Assembly (NCBI RefSeq): GCF_024435075.2
Contig: NZ_JAMZEG020000003.1
Location: 124,001-188,000, forward strand
Origin: Marinomonas maritima
GTDB taxonomy: Bacteria > Pseudomonadota > Gammaproteobacteria > Pseudomonadales > Marinomonadaceae
Direction: 5' to 3'
DNA length: 64,000 nucleotides
Positions 18,235-26,915 of the stretch are shown here, in pieces. Made by a program: the position numbers and the translations under genes. Under the pieces are notes generated by a model. The model had not been told where the DNA came from. It did no database searches and saw only the letters and a list, made by a program, of their open reading frames with translations. Position 1 is the stretch's first letter. Each line of letters begins with the position of its first letter.

Positions 18235-19620
18235 CTATTCGTCATCAAAATCTCGATAAGCATCGGGTGCCAAATCTTCAAAGCGGGTATATTTACCAAC
18301 AAACGCTAAGCGACAAGTACCTATTGGGCCATTACGCTGCTTACCAATAATAATTTCTGCGATACCTTTATGTGGTGTGTCCTCGTGATACACCTCATCT
18401 CGATAAACAAACGATATTACATCAGCATCCTGCTCGATCGCTCCTGATTCACGCAAATCCGAGTTTACGGGGCGTTTATTAGGACGATTCTCCAGACTAC
18501 GGTTTAGCTGAGAAAGCGCCACTACAGGACACTCCATTTCTTTGGCTAACGCCTTGAGCGAGCGAGAAATTTCAGAAATTTCATTAGTCCGACCTTCCGT
18601 AAAGCCTGGAATTTGCATCAACTGAAGATAATCGACCATGATCATAGCAACACCACCATGTTCACGCGCAATTCGACGCACCCGAGAACGCATCTCGGTC
18701 GGGCTAATACCACCAGTATCATCAATAAATAGCTTACGATCTTTAAGCATCTTCACAGCAGACATTAACTTATCCCAGTCCTCTTGAACCAATTGACCAG
18801 ATCGCATACGCGTCTGATCAATTCGACCAAGTGAGGACAACATACGCATCATCAACTGCTCTGAAGGCATCTCCAAACTAAATACAATGACCGGCTTATC
18901 ACTGATCATGGTGGCATTTTCCACCAAATTCATCGCAAAGGTCGTTTTACCCATGGAAGGACGACCCGCTACGATAATCAAATCCGATTTTTGCATGCCC
19001 GCCGTCATGGCGTCTAAATCAGTAAAACCGGTACTCAAACCAGTAATCGCACCTTCTTGATGGTAAAGCTCATCTATCTTATCAACCGTTGCACTAAGAA
19101 TATCAGAAACAATTCTAGGGCCGCCTTTCTTTTCTCCGCCTTCTGCAATTTGAAAAATTTTCCTTTCCGCTTCATCCAATACTTCAGCCGCCGTCATACC
19201 TTCTGGATGAAACGCTCGGGCAGAAATATCGTTAGTCGTTGAAATAAGGCGACGCAAAATCGAGCGTTCGCGAACTATGTCCGCATAAGAACCAATATTA
19301 GAGGAGCTCGGAGTGGCTTCAGCGACTTCAATCAAATACGCCATGCCACCAATGGATTCTAAGTCACCACGCTTATCGAGACGTTCACCAATGGTTACAA
19401 CATCAATAGGCTCAGATTCATCCGCTAGGCGAGCAATGACAGTGAAAATGAGCTTATGCTCCGGCCGATAAAAATCATCCGCTATTACCAGCTCAGATAC
19501 TTTCTCCCAAGCTTCTGGGTCAAGCATCAAGCCGCCAACAACAGAACGCTCAGCCTCAATAGAATACGGTGGTAATTTTATAGAAGCGACTTCAGAATCA
19601 TTTAGTTGCACGCAAAACAC
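18235..19620 (-). CDS. dnaB: Replicative DNA helicase DnaB
   Basis: A 461-residue hexameric 5'-3' helicase of the replication fork. The N-terminal domain begins PPYSIEAERSVVGGLML. The RecA-like core has Walker A GRPSMGKTTFAMN near residue 205, FSLEMPSEQLMMRML, the Walker B-like MIMVDYLQLM, and SRSLKALAKE...ALSQLNRSLE. Length matches the family. The start is GTG at 19620, with GTG 19611 as an alternative. It lies downstream of the ribosomal rpsF-rpsR-rplI operon beyond a terminator, the usual arrangement in gammaproteobacteria. Confidence 0.97.
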   Translation of the reverse strand: MFCVQLNDSEVASIKLPPYSIEAERSVVGGLMLDPEAWEKVSELVIADDFYRPEHKLIFTVIARLADESEPIDVVTIGERLDKRGDLESIGGMAYLIEVAEATPSSSNIGSYADIVRERSILRRLISTTNDISARAFHPEGMTAAEVLDEAERKIFQIAEGGEKKGGPRIVSDILSATVDKIDELYHQEGAITGLSTGFTDLDAMTAGMQKSDLIIVAGRPSMGKTTFAMNLVENATMISDKPVIVFSLEMPSEQLMMRMLSSLGRIDQTRMRSGQLVQEDWDKLMSAVKMLKDRKLFIDDTGGISPTEMRSRVRRIAREHGGVAMIMVDYLQLMQIPGFTEGRTNEISEISRSLKALAKEMECPVVALSQLNRSLENRPNKRPVNSDLRESGAIEQDADVISFVYRDEVYHEDTPHKGIAEIIIGKQRNGPIGTCRLAFVGKYTRFEDLAPDAYRDFDDE

Positions 19621-19669
19621 CCATACAAAAACGGTAAAAACACAGAAATATTAGCTTATCACGCCCATA

Positions 19670-19708
19670 AAAAAAGGGCATCTTGCAATAAACAAGATGC
19701 CCTTTTTT
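19670..19708 (-). terminator. Intrinsic terminator after rplI
   Basis: The stem pairs AAGGGCATCTTG (left arm ending 19685) with CAAGATGCCCTT (from 19693) around a 7-nt loop, flanked by A6 and T6 runs. On the minus strand it follows the rplI stop by about 24 nt. A smaller hairpin, AGTAATTTG/CAAATTACT, overlaps the rplI stop codon just before it. Confidence 0.88.
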
Positions 19709-19731
19709 AAACAAGTAATTTGCAAAACAAA

Positions 19732-20184
19732 TTACTCTGCGATTACCGCCAAAGTAACAGTAACAATAACTTCAGAATGAAGCTGAATGTCTACTTCGAA
19801 AGAACCAGTGTGACGAATCGCGCCTTCAGGAAGACGGATTTCAGCTTTTTCTACTGCTACTTGCGTAGAGATAGCGTCAGCGATATCACGAGTACCGATT
19901 GAACCGAAAAGCTTACCTTCATCACCAGCATTTGCAGCGATAGTGAAAGTTTTGCCTTCTAGTGTTTGAGCACGAGCTTCTGCTTCTGCTTTACGCTCAG
20001 CAGCTTTCGCTTCAAGTTCAACACGACGCTCTTCAAAGCTAGCCAAGTTAGCTTTAGTCGCCATTACAGCTTTTTTGTTCGGAATCAAAAAGTTACGAGC
20101 ATAGCCTGGTTTAACGACGGCAACGTCACCAATTCCACCTAGCTTGTTTACTTTGTCGAGTAGAATAACTTCCATCTCGATCAC
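19732..20184 (-). CDS. rplI: 50S ribosomal protein L9
   Basis: A 150-residue protein with the L9 signature near the start (MEVILLDKVNKLGGIGDVAVVKPGYARNFLIP). A long connecting helix rich in Glu, Arg and Ala follows, and then the C-terminal domain. L9 binds 23S rRNA at the base of the L1 stalk. The ATG for MEVILL (20175) is the family-typical start. The in-frame ATG at 20184 adds three residues. It is the last gene of the rpsF operon. Confidence 0.96.
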   Translation of the reverse strand: MIEMEVILLDKVNKLGGIGDVAVVKPGYARNFLIPNKKAVMATKANLASFEERRVELEAKAAERKAEAEARAQTLEGKTFTIAANAGDEGKLFGSIGTRDIADAISTQVAVEKAEIRLPEGAIRHTGSFEVDIQLHSEVIVTVTLAVIAE

Positions 20185-20197
20185 CTCTAATTAATCA

Positions 20198-21058
20198 TTA
20201 GTCATCACTTGAGTTGGACGCTTTACCTTGGATTCTAGAACGAATATTCACAAAACTATCAATCACACAAAGTGCGACTAGAACGTTTGCAAAATAGACA
20301 TTCAGAACAAAAAATCCCACAAGATAAAATGCAATCAGTCCAACAATCCCAATTTCTTTTTTTGCTAAAACACCATGCACTAAAGCAAGCCCCGGCAACA
20401 CTAAAGCAGGAATAGCCGCTTGAGATAGAACAATAAAGGATCCGCCTAAGCTCTCACCTATTAAAATCATCCCACCCAACACTAAACTAAACGCTACCGG
20501 CAATCTTAACTGATGAAACTCAGTACGCAATCCGCCTGGGTTGTAGAGTCCTGACTGCCATTTTCTTGCCAAAAACAAAGAAATAACAGCGATCACCACT
20601 TGGAAGATGGACACTGCCATCACCGCCTGGCTAAAAATTAAATTTCTATCAGGGGCTTCAACACCTTCAGAGACCAAAACTTTCTGAACCAAGGCCACAG
20701 CCAAATTCAAAATATCAGTCATCAAAAGAGGCTGAAGCTGCGTACTAATAACGGCTAAAATACTACCCGCTAATAACACCCAACTCCATGACATTGTCGA
20801 CCTAAGTAAATAGCTCAACAGCACCACATCAACTAACACCATAAGTGCCGTTGCATCACCTTGAATCATCCACAACACAAGTGCTGGAAGACAACCCCAA
20901 ACTAATACAGGTATTCCTTCTTTTACACCTTTGCGAAGCACCACCAATCCTAAGATTGCGGCGGCCAGCCAAAACATCATAGGTATAAGACCAAACACCA
21001 TCACACCTATTATGGCATTCAGACGTTTTTTCATTACCCATTTAGCTAAACCGCTCAT
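20198..21058 (-). CDS. DUF2232-like integral membrane protein
   Basis: A 286-residue very hydrophobic protein with about eight predicted membrane segments spread through its length (for example LIPMMFWLAAAILGLVVL and VILVDVVLLSYLL-like stretches). Position and character match the uncharacterised DUF2232/YybS-like family that occurs between rpsR and rplI in Pseudomonas and relatives. A GGAAGAAG ribosome site precedes ATG 21058. It lies 21 bp after rpsR and 13 bp before rplI, so it is co-transcribed with ribosomal genes. Its role is unknown. The family name is from position and general look. Confidence 0.8.
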   Translation of the reverse strand: MSGLAKWVMKKRLNAIIGVMVFGLIPMMFWLAAAILGLVVLRKGVKEGIPVLVWGCLPALVLWMIQGDATALMVLVDVVLLSYLLRSTMSWSWVLLAGSILAVISTQLQPLLMTDILNLAVALVQKVLVSEGVEAPDRNLIFSQAVMAVSIFQVVIAVISLFLARKWQSGLYNPGGLRTEFHQLRLPVAFSLVLGGMILIGESLGGSFIVLSQAAIPALVLPGLALVHGVLAKKEIGIVGLIAFYLVGFFVLNVYFANVLVALCVIDSFVNIRSRIQGKASNSSDD

Positions 21059-21079
21059 AAAAGCACTTCTTCCAACCTA

Positions 21080-21310
21080 TTAATTAAAATGGCTATCAGT
21101 GTAAGGAAGTAAAGCAATATAGCGAGCGCGTTTAATCGCAGTCGCTAGCTGACGCTGGTAACGAGCCTTAGTGCCAGTAATACGGCTAGGTACGATTTTG
21201 CCAGTTTCAGTAACATAACCTTTTAGTGTTTCTAGATCTTTATAATCGATCTGTTTAACGCCTTCTGCTGTAAAACGGCAGAATTTACGACGACGAAAAA
21301 AACGAGCCAT
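21080..21310 (-). CDS. rpsR: 30S ribosomal protein S18
   Basis: A 76-residue basic protein beginning ARFFRRRKFCRFTAEG after Met, with DLETLKGYVTETGKIVPSRITG and the terminal QRQLATAIKRARYIALLPYTD segment typical of S18. It pairs with S6 on the platform of the 30S subunit. It lies directly after rpsF in the operon. Confidence 0.98.
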   Translation of the reverse strand: MARFFRRRKFCRFTAEGVKQIDYKDLETLKGYVTETGKIVPSRITGTKARYQRQLATAIKRARYIALLPYTDSHFN

Positions 21311-21335
21311 GAGTGTCTCCTAATAAAAATATTGA

Positions 21336-21740
21336 TTAATCTTCAGATTCTTCAGCTACTTCGTCAGTGTTTTCGTGGCTGCGCTCTTCACGTTGAGGAG
21401 CTGGGCGACGATCTTCACGACCTTCAGAAGCTTTAATAGGAGATACGTCAGTAACCGCATCTTTACAACGAATCACCAAGTTACGGATGATTGCATCGTT
21501 GTAGCGGAAAGTGTCGTTTAGTTCAGACAAAACACTATCAGAACACTCAACGTTCATAAGAACATAGTGTGCTTTGTGAATTTTGTTTATTGGGTAAGCC
21601 AATTGACGACGGCCCCAATCTTCTAGACGGTGAACTTGACCACCATCTTCTGTGATTAGGTTCGTGTAACGCTCAACCATTGCTGGTACTTGTTCACTTT
21701 GATCTGGGTGAACCAGAAAGACGATTTCATAATGACGCAT
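21336..21740 (-). CDS. rpsF: 30S ribosomal protein S6
   Basis: A 134-residue protein with the S6 fold and signatures (MRHYEIVFLVHPDQSEQV, EDWGRRQLAYPINKIHKAHYVLMN). The acidic C-terminal tail is rich in Glu and Arg and matches the sites used by the RimK glutamate ligase in enterics. It is the first gene of the operon. The leader upstream can pair with its ribosome binding site (see 21745-21804). Confidence 0.98.
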   Translation of the reverse strand: MRHYEIVFLVHPDQSEQVPAMVERYTNLITEDGGQVHRLEDWGRRQLAYPINKIHKAHYVLMNVECSDSVLSELNDTFRYNDAIIRNLVIRCKDAVTDVSPIKASEGREDRRPAPQREERSHENTDEVAEESED

Positions 21741-21744
21741 TTAA

Positions 21745-21804
21745 GCTCTCCTTATGGGTTCTAGTCTCCACGCTTCCCCTGTTATGAAGCCTTGAGACAA
21801 GGAG
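21745..21804 (-). promoter_or_regulatory. Structured rpsF leader hiding the Shine-Dalgarno (possible S6:S18 autoregulatory element)
   Basis: On the minus strand the leader can fold into three stacked stems. CTCCTT (21799-21804) pairs with AAGGAG (21748-21753), which is the rpsF ribosome site. GTCTC (21794-21798) pairs with GAGAC (21764-21768). GCTTC (21786-21790) pairs with GAAGC (21772-21776). A 10-nt asymmetric bulge (TAGAACCCAT) remains on the 3' side. In many bacteria the S6:S18 complex represses its own mRNA through an rpsF leader hairpin. This fits in place and logic, but I have not matched the published consensus base by base. Confidence 0.5.
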
Positions 21805-21825
21805 TATAGATTTACAGGGACGCGC

Positions 21826-21855
21826 ATTATATAGCACTAGTGCGCAATAAGTAAA
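21826..21855 (-). promoter_or_regulatory. rpsF operon sigma-70 promoter
   Basis: On the minus strand, TTTACT (21850-21855), an 18-bp spacer and a perfect TATAAT (21826-21831). RNA would start near 21819, giving a leader of about 79 nt that contains the structured element in front of rpsF. Confidence 0.6.
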
Positions 21856-22025
21856 CGTTAATCACCCCCCCATAGGAAAAGCATTGTTTGTAGTCTCTTT
21901 CGTACACTATACCGATACGAATGAAGCCTTTTATTGGAAAAAACATTGATATTTAATAGATTGTTTTACAGTTGAGATTGAAGACCATAGAATCATGGTG
22001 ATTTTCCTAAAACATGGTTATTGGT

Positions 22026-22754
22026 ATGATAAAGAAAGCGTCACTAGCATTACTGTTACTTGCCCCTTTCTCGGCTCAGGCTGACAACAGCTTAGGCATT
22101 ATAGGGACGCAATCAGAATCCCTTTATAAAGACACAGCCTCTAAATCAAGAGCCTTACCAAACCTCTCCTACACTGGCGAACGCTTCTATTTTCGTCTAC
22201 CGGAAATAGGCTATTATTTATTACCTAAAACCCCCGCACAAAGCCTTGCCGTTGGATTATCTTACGAAAGGACGGGGTTTGACCCAGGCGATTCTGACGA
22301 CGCTAATATAAGATTACTCGATGATAGAGACGACAGCATCATGGCCTTTGCCTCTTATCAAATAGGCCCCATTACCACAAAATTAGCACAGGACGTCAGT
22401 GGTAAACACGATGGCTTTTACGCACAAATTTCGGTCGGTTACCCACTTATTGTTGCTGCCTGGAAAATCATTCCGTCCATCACTTATCGCTATATGGACA
22501 GTAAAATGAGCAACCATCTGTTTGGCGTTTCACAAAGTGAATCAGTAAAAACGGGCGGCGCGATTGCAGCCTATGATTCACCCTCAGTTTCTCGTATTAC
22601 CTATGGGGTGAGAGGCATCTACCCATTAACTCAAAGCGTCAATCTCATGCTAGGCGTCAACCAAACCCAATACCACAATGCTATTTTAAAAAGCCCTATT
22701 ATCGAAGACAATACCGTCACTTCTGTATTAGCAGGCATTGTGCTTTCTTTTTAA
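22026..22754 (+). CDS. MipA/OmpV-family outer-membrane protein
   Basis: About 242 residues with a Sec signal peptide (MIKKASLALLLLAPFSAQA, cleavage before DNSLG). Alternating beta-strand-like segments follow, ending in a C-terminal aromatic residue (VLAGIVLSF), as expected for an outer-membrane barrel. The pattern LGIIG...P.LSYTGERFYFRLPEIGYYL resembles MipA/OmpV scaffolding proteins. The upstream ATG 22014 is also in frame, but starting at 22026 gives a cleaner signal peptide. It is a single gene preceding two EamA transporters. The function is not specified by the sequence. Confidence 0.82.
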   Translation: MIKKASLALLLLAPFSAQADNSLGIIGTQSESLYKDTASKSRALPNLSYTGERFYFRLPEIGYYLLPKTPAQSLAVGLSYERTGFDPGDSDDANIRLLDDRDDSIMAFASYQIGPITTKLAQDVSGKHDGFYAQISVGYPLIVAAWKIIPSITYRYMDSKMSNHLFGVSQSESVKTGGAIAAYDSPSVSRITYGVRGIYPLTQSVNLMLGVNQTQYHNAILKSPIIEDNTVTSVLAGIVLSF

Positions 22755-22821
22755 CACTTACCAGTTAAAGACTTCGAATAATCAGCAGGCATGCCTCTTT
22801 AAAACCATGGAGCGGGATCTC

Positions 22822-23727
22822 ATGAATAAATTTTCAAAAAATACTCAGGCAATGATATTCGGTTTAGGTGCGGTATTACTTTGGTCCACCGTTGCGACGG
22901 CATTTTCAATATCACTAAAGCATTTATCTCCGACGCAGCTTTTGCTTATCGCAAACCTAGTTTCTCTGGTTTTTCTGGTTTCTCTACTCACCCTTAAAGG
23001 AGAGTTAACACAGTTACTTTCTTACGCTAGACAGTCCTGGAAATCCTCTCTTTTTTTTGGCGCCATTAACCCTTTTCTCTATTACTTAATATTGCTTCAA
23101 GCCTATAACACGCTACCAGCTCAGGAAGCTCAAGCCATTAACTATACCTGGGCCATTATGTTGAGCTTTATGGCCGTTCCTATTCTTAAACAACGTTTGA
23201 AAATGGCAGACTACATTGCAGCAGGTGCTTGTTACTTTGGAGTACTCTACATTTCCACTCGTGGTCAAATTGGCTCCCTGGAATTTTCTAATGTGACAGG
23301 CGTTGCTTTTGCACTATTGAGTACCGTTATCTGGGCGTTTTATTGGCTGCTAAATACAAAAGATAAACGCCCAAGTTTAATCGGATTAACATTGAATTTC
23401 ACCTTCGCTTTACCGCTTATCATTGTATTTTCAGCGGTAACAGGTGAATTAAGCCATTGGGATACAGGCGGATTATGGGGCGCTGTTTACATAGGACTAT
23501 TTGAAATGGGGCTTAGCTTTGTCTTATGGAATAAGGCGTTAAAGCTGACATCGAACGCGAGTCAAGTCGCCAACTTAATTTTCCTTGCACCGTTATTATC
23601 CATTGTTTGGCTATCTCAGTTTGCAGGTGAACCTATTTTAAACTCAACACTAGTTGGGTTAGCCTGCATTCTAGTTGGCCTGTTTATACAAAACTGGGCC
23701 AAAAGAACAAAACAACAAAAAATATAA
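22822..23727 (+). CDS. EamA/DMT-family transporter (first of three)
   Basis: About 301 residues with ten predicted membrane segments and the two-fold EamA repeat typical of drug/metabolite exporters (LLWSTVATAFSISLKHLSPTQLL in the first half, SQVANLIFLAPLLSIVWLS in the second). The open frame extends upstream to 22738. ATG 22822, 9 nt after a GGAG ribosome site, is the likely start. Eleven bases separate it from the next EamA gene, so the two are probably co-transcribed. The substrate cannot be told from sequence. Confidence 0.88.
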   Translation: MNKFSKNTQAMIFGLGAVLLWSTVATAFSISLKHLSPTQLLLIANLVSLVFLVSLLTLKGELTQLLSYARQSWKSSLFFGAINPFLYYLILLQAYNTLPAQEAQAINYTWAIMLSFMAVPILKQRLKMADYIAAGACYFGVLYISTRGQIGSLEFSNVTGVAFALLSTVIWAFYWLLNTKDKRPSLIGLTLNFTFALPLIIVFSAVTGELSHWDTGGLWGAVYIGLFEMGLSFVLWNKALKLTSNASQVANLIFLAPLLSIVWLSQFAGEPILNSTLVGLACILVGLFIQNWAKRTKQQKI

Positions 23728-23738
23728 AGGGACAGACA

Positions 23739-24632
23739 ATGCCAGCGTTTATCTATTTATTACTCCCTATTTTTTTCTGGTCAGGCAACTACACTTTAGG
23801 TCGTCTAACCGTTTCAGATGGTATTGATCCTTTTTCGATTTCTTTCTTACGCTGGAGCCTAGCTTGCCTAATAATCCTACCTTTTGCTTATAAAAAACTG
23901 TGGCGAGAACGACAAATTATTGTAAGAAATTGGCCCTTACTCGTTCTTTTTGGCTGGCTTGGCATCTGTAATTACAATTTATTTTTGTATATTGGTCTGA
24001 CGTCGACCACCGTCACAAACGCCGTACTGTTAAATTCAATCATGCCCGTTATGATTCTCATTACCGCTCGTTTACTGCTTGGGAACAAAACGTCTTGGCT
24101 ACAGAATACTGGCATAATAATTTCTACTGTAGGCGCTGTCGCCATCGTGAGTCGAGGCAACCTAGATACTTTTTTACACCTCAGCATTTCACATGGGGAT
24201 TTATGGATCATTGCCGCCGCTATCAGCTGGGCCATTTATTCAGTGATGATTGTCAGACGACCACAAGAAATGTCATTGATCGGTTTTTTTGCCTGTACCG
24301 CATTGATCGGCACCCTCTGTCAGGCACCGCTATTCTTTCTTTTTGGTGACAGTCAGCTCAGCAGCTTCACCACAGAAAATTGGCTAAGCATTCTTTACAT
24401 GAGTGTATTCGCTTCAATTGGCGCTTTCTTATGCTGGAACACAGGAATACAAAAGCTCGGTGCCGCAACAGCAGGACATTTCATCCACCTTCTCCCCGTA
24501 TTCAGCATAGGGTTGTCCGTACTATTTTTAGGAGAAAGTTTGTTCCGCTTTCACTATGTTGGTATCGCGCTTATTTTCTCAGGTATCTTTGTTGCAACAG
24601 TATTAAATAAAAGACTAAAGCCTGTGACCTAA
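23739..24632 (+). CDS. EamA/DMT-family transporter (second of three)
   Basis: 297 residues, about ten membrane segments and the duplicated EamA fold (PIFFWSGNYTLGRLTVSDGIDPFSISFLRW; the second repeat ends GLSVLFLGESLFRFHYVGIALIFSG). An AAAGGGACAG ribosome site precedes ATG 23739. It is related to its upstream neighbour in fold but not a recent duplicate by eye. Its end overlaps by 4 bp the end of the convergent third EamA gene. Confidence 0.88.
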   Translation: MPAFIYLLLPIFFWSGNYTLGRLTVSDGIDPFSISFLRWSLACLIILPFAYKKLWRERQIIVRNWPLLVLFGWLGICNYNLFLYIGLTSTTVTNAVLLNSIMPVMILITARLLLGNKTSWLQNTGIIISTVGAVAIVSRGNLDTFLHLSISHGDLWIIAAAISWAIYSVMIVRRPQEMSLIGFFACTALIGTLCQAPLFFLFGDSQLSSFTTENWLSILYMSVFASIGAFLCWNTGIQKLGAATAGHFIHLLPVFSIGLSVLFLGESLFRFHYVGIALIFSGIFVATVLNKRLKPVT

Positions 24633-25456
24633 CCCAGCTTTTTCGCCATTCGAGTACTGATCAAGATGCTTGAAAAGATAAACAACATTCCTAGAATGGC
24701 AAATATATCCGGTACATGCCCCCAAACCACCAACCCCCAGAAACCACTAAACACAACACCAATATAGCTCACTGGAGACACAATACTCGCTGGCGCATAA
24801 GTGTAAGCCTTGTTGTAAAGGTACATACCAACGTAAAGCGTAATCGACACAACAGCAACGAGAGGCAAAACCTCAATCGGCAGGAACAAAGAATCCCCTT
24901 GGATAAACACCAACGGAAGTGACAGCAGGGTCGACACTAGGAAATACACAAATAAGGTTTCCTGACCTGACACATGATGAGACAGCATTCGCGTTGTCAC
25001 CATGGACAGTGCTAAGCCAATAGCCGATAAAAAACCGATTAAGTGCCAAGGATTCAAGTGACTGGGCGTAGGCTGAATGACAAAAGCGACACCAATAAAG
25101 CCAATAACGAGAGGCAACCATCTAGCCCTAGGAATCTTAGTACGATGCAACATAAGAACAACAAATGGCACACACAATGGCGCACAAGTGCGTAACAAAG
25201 AAGCCTCAATTAAGGGGATATGATTCAGCGCCCAGTAATAAAAGAGAAAACCAACAAAACCACCGAAACTGCGTAAAAAATGAATTTTCCAGACAGACAA
25301 AGACCGTTTCTGCCAACGCCCACGCATTTGTGGTAACAGAATCAAGACACAAAATAAGCTTTGCCAAAAAACCAAAGTAGACACAGCAATCATCGTCTGA
25401 GCCTGCTTCGCGGCCAATGCGGTAACTGACATAACGAATGCATAAGCAATCGTCAT
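24629..25456 (-). CDS. EamA/DMT-family transporter (third of three)
   Basis: 275 residues from ATG 25456, which has AGAAAGG 8 nt upstream. The frame is open to 25495. There are ten hydrophobic segments and EamA repeat features (VSVTALAAKQAQTMIAVSTLVFWQ-like start, ASIVSPVSYIGVVFSGFWGLVVWG in the second half). The PWHLIG...GLALSMVTTRML pattern is similar to RhaT/SAM-type transporters of the superfamily. It is convergent with the second EamA gene and followed upstream by an AT-rich non-coding stretch. Confidence 0.87.
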   Translation of the reverse strand: MTIAYAFVMSVTALAAKQAQTMIAVSTLVFWQSLFCVLILLPQMRGRWQKRSLSVWKIHFLRSFGGFVGFLFYYWALNHIPLIEASLLRTCAPLCVPFVVLMLHRTKIPRARWLPLVIGFIGVAFVIQPTPSHLNPWHLIGFLSAIGLALSMVTTRMLSHHVSGQETLFVYFLVSTLLSLPLVFIQGDSLFLPIEVLPLVAVVSITLYVGMYLYNKAYTYAPASIVSPVSYIGVVFSGFWGLVVWGHVPDIFAILGMLFIFSSILISTRMAKKLG

Positions 25457-25796
25457 AATAATACCTTTCTTTAATAGCTCATTTTCATCTAACACTAGAG
25501 GCTCGTTCTATATAAGCGAAGCAGAGAGGAAATTTAACTCAATCATTCATGTTACACCAATATTGCCAGTAACAAGCTCGAAACATAATTGAGGGGAAGG
25601 GTAAAACCCGTATCATTTACAATTTCAGGAAAGAAAAAATTAAAAATAATTTAAAGTTAATATCAAAAAAAGGTTTTATAAATACGCTGTGATTTTTTTG
25701 TAATTTCCACGGCATTAATGATTAAAACTCAGAAGAAATATTTATTACACATAATCAAGTCTCAAGAGAGCCTTTAAAAAAACTAAAATTAATTAT
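25457..25796. other. AT-rich non-coding stretch
   Basis: About 340 bp strongly enriched in A and T, between the third EamA gene and the orphan glycosyltransferase. I see no ORF with a ribosome site, no tRNA, no clear terminator and no insertion-sequence ends. Confidence 0.6.
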
Positions 25797-26708
25797 TTAA
25801 TCAAACTTAATTTTATAATATTCTATCAATTTTTTTAATTGCTGATCATTCCCTCCATTTTTCACATTTATTTGTGCCAACCCTATATTTCTGTAACTCT
25901 TTAATGCATGACCACCATCTGAATGCTCTGTTTTCTTACATCGAGTATCGCTTTTAATTGCCATTACTTTAAGCCATAAATCATCAGCATTTGGACTTAA
26001 TTTTTGAAATATATCAATTTTTGTAGCGTCGAGATGCAAAGATTTCGGTGGGTATATTATACCTCCACACCCTGTCAACATTATATTATGGGAACTTGTA
26101 TCATCATCAACATCATAATCCCACTGTCTGTATGGTTTCGGTAAATTAGCTCCATAAAAAGTCATTCTATGACCTCTATGGCCAATTATCATTTTTGGGA
26201 AGCGTTTCTGTTCTTTCACTAAGATATCTATCATATTGTTAGCATATAGAACATCATCATCTATAGTTATAATATAAGAATCAGGAAAAAATATTAATGT
26301 TGGAACTATTTTTTTATAAGATTTTATATTAGCAAAAAACCTAACTTCGAGGCCTCTATTGATTTGCCTTTTTAATATACTTGGAATAGTTTCAATTGAA
26401 AACTCATCTTCATCTAGCCAAAGTATTATTTTATCAGGCCTAATCGACTGCTGGGCAATGGACTCTATAGCTAAATGTACTTCATGAATTTTTTTTGAAA
26501 AAGTTGTTAAGCTTACAATTACAGGGCTACCAAGTTGACATTCGTCTGTGGTTAAAGGCCTATCTGAGTTTAACGCCATATATTGCAGCTGCTCTATTTT
26601 TACCTCTGTTCTTATAAGTGAATTAATGTCTCTCATATTACGTATAATCAACTTTCTTTGTTTTATTTTTTTGACTATTTTAGATATCATTTCAAACCTA
26701 TTCTTCAT
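25797..26708 (-). CDS. Orphan GT-A-type glycosyltransferase, AT-rich
   Basis: 303 residues. After a basic N-terminal helix, residues about 60-120 read like the nucleotide-sugar half of a GT-A fold (SPVIVSLTTFSKKIHEVHLAIESIAQQS). The acidic metal-binding motif is TIDDDVLY near 168, and MLTGCGGIIYPP plus NADDLWLKVMA are typical of family-2-like capsule or LPS transferases. A promoter (26730-26758) and AAGG ribosome site precede it. Base and codon use are markedly AT-rich compared with neighbours, and it is a lone gene, both suggesting horizontal acquisition. The sugar and acceptor are unknown. Confidence 0.75.
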   Translation of the reverse strand: MKNRFEMISKIVKKIKQRKLIIRNMRDINSLIRTEVKIEQLQYMALNSDRPLTTDECQLGSPVIVSLTTFSKKIHEVHLAIESIAQQSIRPDKIILWLDEDEFSIETIPSILKRQINRGLEVRFFANIKSYKKIVPTLIFFPDSYIITIDDDVLYANNMIDILVKEQKRFPKMIIGHRGHRMTFYGANLPKPYRQWDYDVDDDTSSHNIMLTGCGGIIYPPKSLHLDATKIDIFQKLSPNADDLWLKVMAIKSDTRCKKTEHSDGGHALKSYRNIGLAQINVKNGGNDQQLKKLIEYYKIKFD

Positions 26709-26729
26709 AAACCTTATAGTATAAATAAC

Positions 26730-26758
26730 TTAATAAATATCATGAGAAAATTCGTCAA
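26730..26758 (-). promoter_or_regulatory. Possible promoter of the orphan glycosyltransferase
   Basis: On the minus strand, TTGACG (26753-26758), a 17-bp spacer and TATTAA (26730-26735), 22 bp ahead of the start codon. Background AT content is high, so chance matches are likely. Confidence 0.35.
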
Positions 26759-26896
26759 TAGAAAAAATCACTCATTTATAAAATCAAGAGACATCAGAGT
26801 AATTATTAATCCAGTCAAGCTCATTTTATTACTAAAAAACCAACCAATGATGCAGTAAGTTTTAATTTTTTGGCAATAAAAAATACCTGGTAGATC

Positions 26897-26915
26897 ATTA
26901 ACGAAAATCATTATC
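26897..26915. promoter_or_regulatory. Fur-box-like sequence
   Basis: ATTAACGAAAATCATTATC matches the E. coli Fur consensus GATAATGATAATCATTATC at 15 of 19 positions, including a perfect right half. No iron gene is adjacent. The AT-rich context raises the chance of a coincidental match. Confidence 0.4.

Noticed and set aside
22738..22821. Longer N-terminus for the first EamA gene
   Set aside because: It would overlap the MipA-family gene and lacks a ribosome site, whereas ATG 22822 has GGAG upstream.
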